A DNA stretch of 64,000 nucleotides, taken from contig NZ_CP023777.1 in the NCBI RefSeq assembly GCF_002557795.1, forward strand, positions 620,001 through 684,000. Reading direction: 5' to 3'. This DNA comes from Chitinophaga caeni (lineage in GTDB: Bacteria > Bacteroidota > Bacteroidia > Chitinophagales > Chitinophagaceae). This document shows, piece by piece, positions 53,149 through 60,863 of the stretch. The translations under genes and the position numbers were made by a program. Position 1 is the first letter of the stretch, and every line of letters begins with the position of its first letter. Below the pieces are notes generated by a model that was given only the letters and a program-made list of their open reading frames with translations, searched no databases and was not told where the DNA came from.

Positions 53149-53820
53149 ATGAACGAGTTAGAATTAAAACAACTTTGGCAAACGACCAATGATAAATTGG
53201 AGGCGAACTTTGTATTAAGTAAAGAAAATGCGGATAATATTACGCGCCTAAAGGTTCATAATATCTTAGGCTCGATGAAGCCGCTTAAATTTTTTACTAT
53301 CCTAATTGGAATGCTGTGGGTAACTATCGGATCCATCGTTTTGAGTGCGAATTGGGAATCTTTGTGGAACGCGAACAAGTTCTTTCTCCTCTCCGCGGCT
53401 CTTCAAATTTTGCTGACAGCTTCTGCACTGTTTATCTATCTCTTCCAACTGGTAAAAATATACCGGGTTGATACCGGTAACCCAATTTTGAAAACCCAAA
53501 GAGAACTGGCTCAGCTTAAAATTTCTACACTTTGGTCGGCCAGGATATTGTTCTTGCAGCTTCCCCTGTGGACAACTTTCTGGTGGCATGAATCAATGTT
53601 TACAAATTGGAATATTGGGCAATGGCTTGTCACGCTAACGATCACGGGTTCCTTTACCTTCCTGTCACTATGGTTATTTTTCAATATTAAATATGAAAAC
53701 AGGGATAAAAAATGGTTTAAACTTATCTTTAAAGGAAAAGAATGGACGCCATTGATGAAATCAATGGAACTATTAGATCAAATAAACCGCTTTTCAGCAG
53801 AGCCAAGCGCCGATGCTTAA
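53149..53820 (+). CDS. membrane protein, probable anti-sigma partner
   Basis: A 223-residue protein with a cytoplasmic N-terminus (MNELELKQLWQTTNDKLEANF, a pattern seen in ECF partners) and four predicted transmembrane helices (about 48-66, 77-97, 130-147, 160-182). There is no enzymatic motif. Position directly after the sigma gene and the N-terminal LKQLW segment suggest that it holds the sigma factor at the membrane; this is inference. A terminator follows. Confidence 0.75.
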   Translation: MNELELKQLWQTTNDKLEANFVLSKENADNITRLKVHNILGSMKPLKFFTILIGMLWVTIGSIVLSANWESLWNANKFFLLSAALQILLTASALFIYLFQLVKIYRVDTGNPILKTQRELAQLKISTLWSARILFLQLPLWTTFWWHESMFTNWNIGQWLVTLTITGSFTFLSLWLFFNIKYENRDKKWFKLIFKGKEWTPLMKSMELLDQINRFSAEPSADA

Positions 53821-54199
53821 CCGTTTCATCCTTGAAAAATTGTGATGGCCCTATGTCCACGTATCTTTCAAATAGCGTTTAGATTTATCGAACTTTAAAG
53901 AGTCCCGTTAAGGATAAAAAACAGAAGCCTGGAAGTCGTTCTATAGATCAACTTCCAGGCTTTTTTTATAAAATAATTTGATGTAATTGAATTACCGGTA
54001 GGTGCCAAACTCATTCCCAATACTTAACTACATCCATCACAATTTGTCCCTTTAGACTACAACACCCCGCCTTTTGGATACATGGATATCCCTTGATCGA
54101 TCGAACTTTGTTGCTATTAGCCGGCAAGTGACAGTATATAAACTTTAAGCGATCCCGGTTAACGAAAAGAAAAATTTTATAACATACAAATTATCAAGG
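53821..54199. other. intergenic region with a terminator
   Basis: 379 bp. Apart from the terminator at 53925-53967 no gene or clear promoter was seen. Confidence 0.5.
53925..53967 (+). terminator. intrinsic terminator
   Basis: A perfect 12-bp stem, AAGCCTGGAAGT / ACTTCCAGGCTT, with a 14-base loop and seven T residues. Confidence 0.88.
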
Positions 54200-54643
54200 A
54201 TGAAAAAGATATTCAGTCTATTCACAATACTATTGCTATCAACCCTCTCATTTGCACAAGCGCTGCCAGGCGACAAGATAGCCGGCATTTGGGAAAGCAC
54301 CAATTCCGATGTTGTTCTCAAGTTTGAAATCTATAAATCCGGAGATGAATTTTTCGGAAAACTTTTATGGGCATCGGATATGTTTAATGATGATGGAAGC
54401 ATTAAAAAAGATTTCAACAACCCGGATAAAAGCTTGAGAAACAGGTTTAGAAAAAATATAGTCAATATTACTCATCTCCGTTTTGATGATGGTGAATATG
54501 TTGATGGGAAATTATACAATCCCGCCGATGGGAGAACTTACAGCTTAACTGGCAAACTTAAAAATCTGGATGAATTGGAGTTCCGCGGCTATATCGGCCT
54601 TTCCTTATTTGGGAGAACAATAAAATTCAAACGGGTACAATGA
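54200..54643 (+). CDS. DUF2147 family exported protein
   Basis: A 147-residue protein with a signal peptide (about 1-19, ending SFA) and one DUF2147 beta-barrel domain: KIAGIWESTNSDVVLKFEIYKSGDEFFGKLLWA, then GKLYNPADGRTYSLTGKL and ELEFRGYIGLSLFGRTIKFKR. The function is unknown. The second mobile element lies 26 bp downstream. Confidence 0.9.
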   Translation: MKKIFSLFTILLLSTLSFAQALPGDKIAGIWESTNSDVVLKFEIYKSGDEFFGKLLWASDMFNDDGSIKKDFNNPDKSLRNRFRKNIVNITHLRFDDGEYVDGKLYNPADGRTYSLTGKLKNLDELEFRGYIGLSLFGRTIKFKRVQ

Positions 54644-54669
54644 TGGAAATATCAAACATTAAATTGAAT

Positions 54670-54989
54670 CATTATTGTCCGACTAAATTTTAACCGGGGA
54701 GCAATTTGACCCCTCAATAGTTCGATTCAATGTTCATCTGCTCGTTTCTTGTACTTTTTTGTTTACCCAAAAAAGCACGAAAAAAAAAAGGGCACAAATT
54801 GGCCATTACGGCCACCAATTTGATTGCTCGACCTGGCCTTTCTACTACTGTATGGCCAAGCTACCCCTTCGCTATCAACGGTGCGAAGTGCCACGGTTCT
54901 CTTGGCGGGGGTGTATCATCCTTCGCTTATATCCTTGACCAGGTAAGGAATTCAAGTACATTTAAAGCATTTTTAGTCAGACAACAATG
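54670..54989 (-). mobile_element. MITE-like non-autonomous element, copy 2 (320 bp, inverted)
   Basis: The same element as at 23459-23767, in the opposite orientation, with ends CATTATTGTCCGACTAAA and the complement of CATTGTTGTCTGACTAAA. A perfect 9-bp target duplication AAATTGAAT flanks it (54661-54669 and 54990-54998). It differs from copy 1 by about 10 bp of insertions and several substitutions, so it is an older or diverged copy. No gene inside. Confidence 0.88.
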
Positions 54990-55007
54990 AAATTGAATGT
55001 TTTCTTA

Positions 55008-55745
55008 CTAGGAATTAATTACTTCCACTATTAGAAAAATGCCGATCAATATCAAGCCTACAAAAACGTATTTAAAAAATGAAGCATTTTTCAAACGATG
55101 ATTTAGATACCGGCCTAGGAATATAGCAGGAAATACAGCCGGTAACGATACCAGGAAGTATTTCAACACTTCCGAATTGATTAATCCTTTCGTGGCATAA
55201 CCAATGATCCCGATAAAACTTGCCGGTAAAAAATAGGCTTGTAAAGTAGCACGGAAATGCTTCGCGCCCCAACGGCGCATGTTCCCGTAAACAACCAATG
55301 GCGGCCCATTGATCCCGTATGCACCACCGAGTACACCGGACAAAAATCCACAGGTAAACAACCAGAATTTTTGATCGCTCCTCAAGTGTAAACTGTTTTT
55401 TCCGAACAGGGAATATAAAGAATAGAGGATTAATAAAACTCCCAATCCCAGTTTAACAAATAATTCGTTTGTATATAACAAGATCAATAAACCGATCGGG
55501 ATGCCAGGGATCGCAAAAATTATCAGCCATTTTGCGCTGTTAAAATGTATGTGTTTCCTATCCTGCACAACTACCGTTAACGCTACAACTACAGAAATCA
55601 GTACAGATAAAGGTACCGCAATTTCAATGGGTAAAAAGATTAATAAAAGCGGTACCGCGACTAATGATTCACCAAAACCAAATGTTGATCTTACTAAAGT
55701 TGCGATAAAAGAAATGATTAACACGTACAAAACAGTATCAGCCAT
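55008..55745 (-). CDS. TauE/SafE family anion permease
   Basis: A 245-residue integral membrane protein with about eight helices. The two halves carry the repeated family pattern RSTFGFGESLVAVPLLLIFLPIEIAVPLSVL (about 18-48) and FLSGVLGGAYGINGPPLVVYGNM (about 133-155). Members export sulfite, sulfonates or similar anions. No metabolic neighbour indicates the substrate. It ends 19 bp from the edge of mobile element copy 2. Confidence 0.9.
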   Translation of the reverse strand: MADTVLYVLIISFIATLVRSTFGFGESLVAVPLLLIFLPIEIAVPLSVLISVVVALTVVVQDRKHIHFNSAKWLIIFAIPGIPIGLLILLYTNELFVKLGLGVLLILYSLYSLFGKNSLHLRSDQKFWLFTCGFLSGVLGGAYGINGPPLVVYGNMRRWGAKHFRATLQAYFLPASFIGIIGYATKGLINSEVLKYFLVSLPAVFPAIFLGRYLNHRLKNASFFKYVFVGLILIGIFLIVEVINS

Positions 55746-55887
55746 AATTGCGATTTATTGAATAGTTCCCGTCTATTATATTGGCTTAATCTTCCGGGCT
55801 AATGAAGCATGAAAAACAATCATACAAATATACGATTAATTACCCTCAAAATCAATACGGACAAGGAATTAATCGATAATTGGTTGT

Positions 55888-56092
55888 TTAATTTTGTACT
55901 CGTATCCAACCCTTTTCTTGTGCAAGTACAACATCATTTTATTGGCTGTCTTCAAACATGTAATGTTGTGTAAATCCTATTTCGTTAAGCCATAAATTGT
56001 AATTGATAGCTTCTACCGGGAACAGATTTTGGGAAACCAAATAGAGAGCGACTATGGCATCCTTCTATTATATCATTTTCTGTTTCGATTGC
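55888..56092 (-). pseudogene. possible decayed gene fragment, unknown family
   Basis: On the minus strand one frame reads AIETENDIIE; a 1-base shift then gives DAIVALYLVSQNLFPVEAIN, LWLNEIGFTQHYMFEDSQ, a TAA stop, then NDVVLAQEKGWIRVQN and the final stop. The composition looks protein-like, but at least one frameshift and one stop break it. I do not recognise the family. Confidence 0.3.
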
Positions 56093-56094
56093 AA

Positions 56095-56131
56095 AACAGG
56101 AAAAGTGATCGTTTAAATCACTTTTCCTGTT
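56095..56131. terminator. inverted repeat, possible terminator of the ABC/Gld operon
   Basis: A 15-bp stem, AACAGGAAAAGTGAT / ATCACTTTTCCTGTT, with a 7-base loop, 42 bp past the permease stop. No long T tract, so the role is uncertain. Confidence 0.5.
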
Positions 56132-56172
56132 GCTTATTTTAGGATAGTCCATGTTAGTTATAATACAGCGCT

Positions 56173-58377
56173 CTACCTACGTTTACGATAGATCAGCAGG
56201 ATGGCGCCGTAGACTAGTAACAAGCCGGGTAGCACCCCAAAAAACAGGATGCGCATCAGCATAATACCACTGTCTTTGCTGTCTATGCTGTCGCGGGGAG
56301 GTATGGCTCCTGTATTTACCGGGAATTTCCCATCGGTAAGCCATTGGAATAATGTGCTGGTTAGCCTGCCATTACTTACTGATGGCTTGTTTCTCGACAG
56401 TTCCCCGGTGCTCATGAAGTCTGCATCGCCGCTAAGCAGTATTTTCTGTGTATGGTTATTAACCTTCCTTTGCAGTGCCATGGCGAGCGCGCTTCCATTG
56501 GCCGCTTCTAACAATGGAGTAGCATTGAAAGAGCTGCCTTCGTATGCCAATGACGCTGCTCCCGGCATAGAAATGATTGCACCGGCGGCTTCCCAGCCCG
56601 CTAAGCCGGGTATGGCGGCACTTGCACTGTCCGTCACATGCGCCAGGATAAAATCGGGGGCATAGTCTGCGCTTTCTTCCCGCACGGGTGTATCTCCCAC
56701 CTTTACTCCCAGTGTTTGCAAAAGTGTATCTAACCCATTATACTGACCTGGTTCCAATGCGAGTAAGAGGTTACCGCCTTCTTCCAGGTAGCGGGAAATA
56801 CGCTCTATTCCTGCTGTGGGAATAGCGCTGCCGGGATTGGCTATGACCAGGACAGAAGTGTTCAAAGGAATATCCTGGGATGCAACATTAACCGTGTCCA
56901 CATCAAAGCCTTGGTTGATAAGTGCTGCACGGAAGCTCAGCTCCTTGGCAAACATTTTCCAGGCTCCGTCATCAGACTTCACAATACTACGTTCCCTATT
57001 GCCGGTTACAAAAGTGACCAGCGGAATATTACCGGGATTTACGAGCCTTTCCAGCGCGGCGGTTACTTCCCGTTCGCTCGGATAGATCATCATATCGTCG
57101 AAGAACCGGAGGAAAGTTTTGCGGTCGCCATATTGTAACTGCCTTACCAACCTATTTTCTTCGGGCGCTAGGTTGACCATTTTCCTGATACGTTCCGGCG
57201 GCACTAATTTGCCGAAGTCCATATTCTGAATATCCGCTACTTTCTTTGCAATGCTTACATCACTTTCACCGGGATACCGTTTATAAAGATGATCGTTTTT
57301 TGCAAAATCGTAATAATATACATAGTCCATCTTCATATCCGGTAGGAAGCGCCGGTAAGGTGTCATCCGTCTTTCATCATCGCTTTTCTTCTCGGGCGCC
57401 CCCAAGTAGAAATTGTTGTCCAGTACATTGACATAGGTTGTAATCTTCAATGGTTGATCCATTTGCTTGACAAGGGCCCGGCTCTGTGGTCCAAGGGTGT
57501 GCTGCCTGGTAGCCGTCATATCGATGTATCCCGTCAATGAAGGTTTTGAGCTCAGGTATCCTGCCAGGAAGCAGACCGCAATAACACCTATATAGCGTAA
57601 CGCTTTTAAAAGGCTGCTTTTTATATTACGCTGGTCTTCCATTTTCATGCAGGTGATGGCCAGGAAGAAGGTAATGATGATGATAAAATATAGAACGTCT
57701 TCCGAGCTGATCAGGCCGGAGATAAACTGTTCTGTCCTACCTGAGATCGAGATAAAATAGGTGATGTGCCTGATTACATCGTTGCCCTGGAAGAGCCCTC
57801 CCACGAAGTTGAGCAGCGCCAGCACCGCCAGCGTACTGATGGCCGCCACTACCTGGTAAGAGGTTAGTAATGACATGTACAGTCCTATGGCAGCATACGC
57901 ACAAATGAGCAGGTAAATGCCCAATGTGCCGGATGCTAATAGTCCCCAATCCATGTTCTTGATAAAAAAGGCGCCGGAAATGCAATACAGCCATATGATA
58001 GCCAACAGTAGAAGGCCATAGAGCATCATTGCTAAATATTTACCCAGTACAATGTCCCGCACTTTAACAGGAGAAGACAACAGCAGCTTGATAGAGCCGC
58101 TATGTGTTTCCCGGCTGATGAGTCCCATCGTAAGTAAAGGAATATATAGGTACAGCGTATTTTTTACCCCCACGAAAAAGGTTTCTTTTCCCGCAAATAC
58201 CATGGCCGTAATATGGGAAAAATGGCTCCCCATGCGCTGTGCTTTCCCTACCATTTCTATATAGGTAAGATGATCTATACCTATCTGTATCGGAAATACT
58301 ATCAGGATCAGCCAAGCTACGGGGGAGTGAAATAAGATGCCCAGCTCCTGGCGCGCTATTCTGGTGATGATTTTCAT
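56173..58377 (-). CDS. ABC-2 permease fused to a GldG-like domain
   Basis: A 734-residue fusion. Residues 1-270 form an ABC-2 (GldF-like) permease with six helices, including GLISRETHSGSIKLLLSSPVKVRDIVLGKYLA (about 85-116). After another helix near 272-285, residues 290-690 form the GldG-type extracytoplasmic domain with TATRQHTLGPQSRALVKQMDQPLKITTYV. A last transmembrane helix lies near 708-728. In gliding Bacteroidota, GldF and GldG are separate proteins of an ABC complex with GldA. The gene starts inside the ABC ATPase stop (ATGA overlap), so both products are made together. The gene cannot by itself prove gliding. Confidence 0.88.
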   Translation of the reverse strand: MKIITRIARQELGILFHSPVAWLILIVFPIQIGIDHLTYIEMVGKAQRMGSHFSHITAMVFAGKETFFVGVKNTLYLYIPLLTMGLISRETHSGSIKLLLSSPVKVRDIVLGKYLAMMLYGLLLLAIIWLYCISGAFFIKNMDWGLLASGTLGIYLLICAYAAIGLYMSLLTSYQVVAAISTLAVLALLNFVGGLFQGNDVIRHITYFISISGRTEQFISGLISSEDVLYFIIIITFFLAITCMKMEDQRNIKSSLLKALRYIGVIAVCFLAGYLSSKPSLTGYIDMTATRQHTLGPQSRALVKQMDQPLKITTYVNVLDNNFYLGAPEKKSDDERRMTPYRRFLPDMKMDYVYYYDFAKNDHLYKRYPGESDVSIAKKVADIQNMDFGKLVPPERIRKMVNLAPEENRLVRQLQYGDRKTFLRFFDDMMIYPSEREVTAALERLVNPGNIPLVTFVTGNRERSIVKSDDGAWKMFAKELSFRAALINQGFDVDTVNVASQDIPLNTSVLVIANPGSAIPTAGIERISRYLEEGGNLLLALEPGQYNGLDTLLQTLGVKVGDTPVREESADYAPDFILAHVTDSASAAIPGLAGWEAAGAIISMPGAASLAYEGSSFNATPLLEAANGSALAMALQRKVNNHTQKILLSGDADFMSTGELSRNKPSVSNGRLTSTLFQWLTDGKFPVNTGAIPPRDSIDSKDSGIMLMRILFFGVLPGLLLVYGAILLIYRKRR

Positions 58378-59318
58378 ACTTGGATACTATTTTTACTTTG
58401 CTTGTTGGATAATTGGGCGAAAATGGCGTCTAGGGAGCTCCGCTCTAGCGTGATCTCACTGAGGCGCCACCTGTTCAATACACTGGATTCAACAATGTTC
58501 TCGGCAATGTTAATGCCCGGCTCAAACCGTACCCTTACTGACTTACCGCTGAGGAACTGTACTTCCTTAACACCCGGTATATCTGTTAGGTCGCTGGCGG
58601 CAGGCATGTTTTCCATCGTCGCTACCAGGCTATCCGGAGCGATATAATTATTAAATGAGTGCATGGTATCTTTGAAGACGATGCGCCCCTGCTCTATCAT
58701 GATGATATCTTGGCAGGTGGCTTCCACTTCCGAAAGGATATGCGATGAAAAGATCACGGAGCGGTCTTCTGCTATTTCCCGGATCAACTGGCGCACTTCC
58801 AGGATCTGGTTAGGATCAAGTCCGTTGGTCGGTTCATCCAGCACCACTAATAGCGGCTCATGGATAAGCGCCTGGGCAATGCCAACTCGCTGACGGTACC
58901 CGCCGGAAAGGTTACCGATCAATCTTTTGCTGAAATGCGCTACACCACACTTTTCCTTGACGATATCCACTGCTTCCTTAATATCTGCCGGTGGAATAAA
59001 TCTGAGGTAAGCGCAAAACCGGAGATATTCATCCACGGTTTGTTCCAGGTACAGCGGCGCATTCTGGGGCAGAAAGCCGATACGCTTCTTTGCCTCTTCA
59101 GGGTTCCGACGGATGTCAATGCCGTCTACCAGCACTTTACCTTCGGTAGGACTCAGTACCCCGCACAGTATATTCATGGTGGTAGACTTACCGGCTCCAT
59201 TAGAGCCAAGCAGCCCTACAATACCGTGCTTACTGATCTCAAACGCAATGTCTTTTATAGCCCAGTCCCGGCTGTAACGGTGCGACAATGCTTCAATTTT
59301 AACAACAGGTTCTTGCAT
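58374..59318 (-). CDS. ABC transporter ATP-binding protein (GldA-like)
   Basis: A 314-residue ATPase. Walker A is GSNGAGKST (about 38-46), the signature motif NLSGGYRQRVG (about 137-147), and Walker B LLVVLDEPTNGLD (about 157-169), followed by the ILSEVE switch region. The C-terminal 90 residues (about 225-314) form an accessory domain, as in GldA-type proteins. It overlaps the permease/GldG gene by 4 bp and follows susD by 99 bp with a hairpin between. Confidence 0.92.
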   Translation of the reverse strand: MQEPVVKIEALSHRYSRDWAIKDIAFEISKHGIVGLLGSNGAGKSTTMNILCGVLSPTEGKVLVDGIDIRRNPEEAKKRIGFLPQNAPLYLEQTVDEYLRFCAYLRFIPPADIKEAVDIVKEKCGVAHFSKRLIGNLSGGYRQRVGIAQALIHEPLLVVLDEPTNGLDPNQILEVRQLIREIAEDRSVIFSSHILSEVEATCQDIIMIEQGRIVFKDTMHSFNNYIAPDSLVATMENMPAASDLTDIPGVKEVQFLSGKSVRVRFEPGINIAENIVESSVLNRWRLSEITLERSSLDAIFAQLSNKQSKNSIQV

Positions 59319-59351
59319 GAACTATTTGTTTAAACAAAAGAATATTAGTGA

Positions 59352-59387
59352 CCGCCCAAAGCCCGGAAGGTAAACCCGGCTTTGGGC
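59352..59387. promoter_or_regulatory. strong hairpin between susD and the ABC ATPase gene
   Basis: CCGCCCAAAGCC pairs perfectly with GGCTTTGGGCGG (12 GC-rich pairs, 12-base loop). There is no T tract on the minus strand, so it may be an attenuator or mRNA-processing site that gives the ABC genes less transcript than susC-susD. Confidence 0.5.
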
Positions 59388-59417
59388 GGACATCATTAAA
59401 AAATATTTACAGGATCA

Positions 59418-60854
59418 TTATGGGTTGAGCGGCCAGTCGGGGTTAAATACCGTTGCTCCCGGCCATAGTTGACGTACGTACTGGTTGCTATTTGGCGCCA
59501 GTTGGTAATCAATATTCTCCGCTGTATGTGTGATAGTTTTCTGAAAACGCGGATCTTTATTTAACCGTTTCAGATCAATATGGCGCATACCTGTAAATGC
59601 CAGCTCGCGCCGTCTTTCTTCCAACACAAAGCGCAACACTTTTTCTGCATCATTATCGAAGTCGGCAGGCGTGTAAGCAACGTAGGCTGCTGGCACGATC
59701 CGGTTCATCCGCAATGTATTGATATCATCCAGTGCATCCTGCAAGTGGTTATTCCTCGCGTTACATTCTGCGCGGATGAGGTATTGCTCGGGCACATTCA
59801 GGTAATTACTATAATAATCGCCACGGAGGAATATTCTCACGTTATACCTGCTCATATAATTATAAGGAGGTGCAGGAGGCCAACCATTTGCATAATACAG
59901 GGTCCAGCGGCGATCATTATCAGTGAAGAGGGCCGACAGCTCAGGAGAAGCGCATACACTCATCCCCAGTCCAAAGGGGCGCAGGAAATGGCGGGCCACG
60001 ATCGTCTCCACATTATATTGTCCGTCCGGAATGTCTGTCCAGCCTAAAGGAGCGCCCGGTACGTTAGGAAAAGGCCCCGGAATGGTGATTTTATAATCGT
60101 TCATGTCGGCCAGATCTCCTTGTAGCTGTATGGAGGAATCAGCATAAAGCTTGGCATTGGTATAATCACCGGTAAAAAGGTACACGCGGCTCTGTAGTGC
60201 GTATCCCCCGGCTTTCGAAGCCCTGAATTTGGTTAGTTTATGGGCAAGGGGCAGATCCAGTGTAGCCGCTTTGGCATCCGTTAATACCTGGTCATACACT
60301 TCCTGCACCGTATTTCTTTCAAACTTGGCGCTGATGTCTGCAATGAGTGCCAACGGTATGCCTGGCTGCGTTGCTGCCGTGGCGCTGTCGTAATGTTGTG
60401 CATACACATTTACGAGGGATAAAAACTCCATGGCACGACCGAGATAAGCTTCGGCCCTAACGCTTTTCTTAGTCTCCAACGAGCCTTCCGTAGCATCCAT
60501 GATATTATTAATGATGGTGTTATCATAAAAGATACGCTTGTAGCTTTCGCTCCACAGTGGATCCAAATCGCCGCGTTCGTGCACATCTGGATTAAATGTA
60601 TATATCCTCCTTGCACTCAGGCTCAAGGGCACGTAAAGGTTGCCCGGATCATCCTGGGGCAGGAAGGCATCATCGCTCGTAAGGTCTTGGAAATAGTCGC
60701 CATAATTAACCATGGTGGCTGAATTCAGCATATTCTCATAGTCGGTAACTGACACGGGGATAAATTTATCCTTCGGCACGATATCCAGGAACTTGGAGCA
60801 AGCCCCGGCTGTCAGCATGATGATGATCAGTATAATTAAGTATGTTCTTCTCAT
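59418..60854 (-). CDS. SusD/RagB family lipoprotein (second)
   Basis: A 478-residue surface lipoprotein. The lipobox is AGAC (C19), followed by SKFLDIVPKDKFIPVSVTDYENMLNS. TPR-like helices include RAEAYLGRAMEFLSLVNVYAQHYD (about 134-157), and the C-terminus has LRFVLEERRRELAFTGMRHIDLKRLN (about 420-445), the SusD hallmark. It pairs with the SusC just upstream (gap 9 bp). The nutrient is unknown; no glycoside hydrolase is next to it in the window. Confidence 0.93.
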   Translation of the reverse strand: MRRTYLIILIIIMLTAGACSKFLDIVPKDKFIPVSVTDYENMLNSATMVNYGDYFQDLTSDDAFLPQDDPGNLYVPLSLSARRIYTFNPDVHERGDLDPLWSESYKRIFYDNTIINNIMDATEGSLETKKSVRAEAYLGRAMEFLSLVNVYAQHYDSATAATQPGIPLALIADISAKFERNTVQEVYDQVLTDAKAATLDLPLAHKLTKFRASKAGGYALQSRVYLFTGDYTNAKLYADSSIQLQGDLADMNDYKITIPGPFPNVPGAPLGWTDIPDGQYNVETIVARHFLRPFGLGMSVCASPELSALFTDNDRRWTLYYANGWPPAPPYNYMSRYNVRIFLRGDYYSNYLNVPEQYLIRAECNARNNHLQDALDDINTLRMNRIVPAAYVAYTPADFDNDAEKVLRFVLEERRRELAFTGMRHIDLKRLNKDPRFQKTITHTAENIDYQLAPNSNQYVRQLWPGATVFNPDWPLNP

Positions 60855-60863
60855 GTTGATTTT

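Larger units (their letters stand above)
55746..56172. other. intergenic region with decayed coding sequence and a hairpin
   Basis: 427 bp. It contains a probable gene relic on the minus strand (55888-56092) and an inverted repeat at 56095-56131, both listed separately. Confidence 0.5.

Noticed and set aside
54730..54990. 86-codon gene inside mobile element copy 2
   Set aside because: Lies on the opposite strand of the element relative to the frame in copy 1 and is not conserved there.
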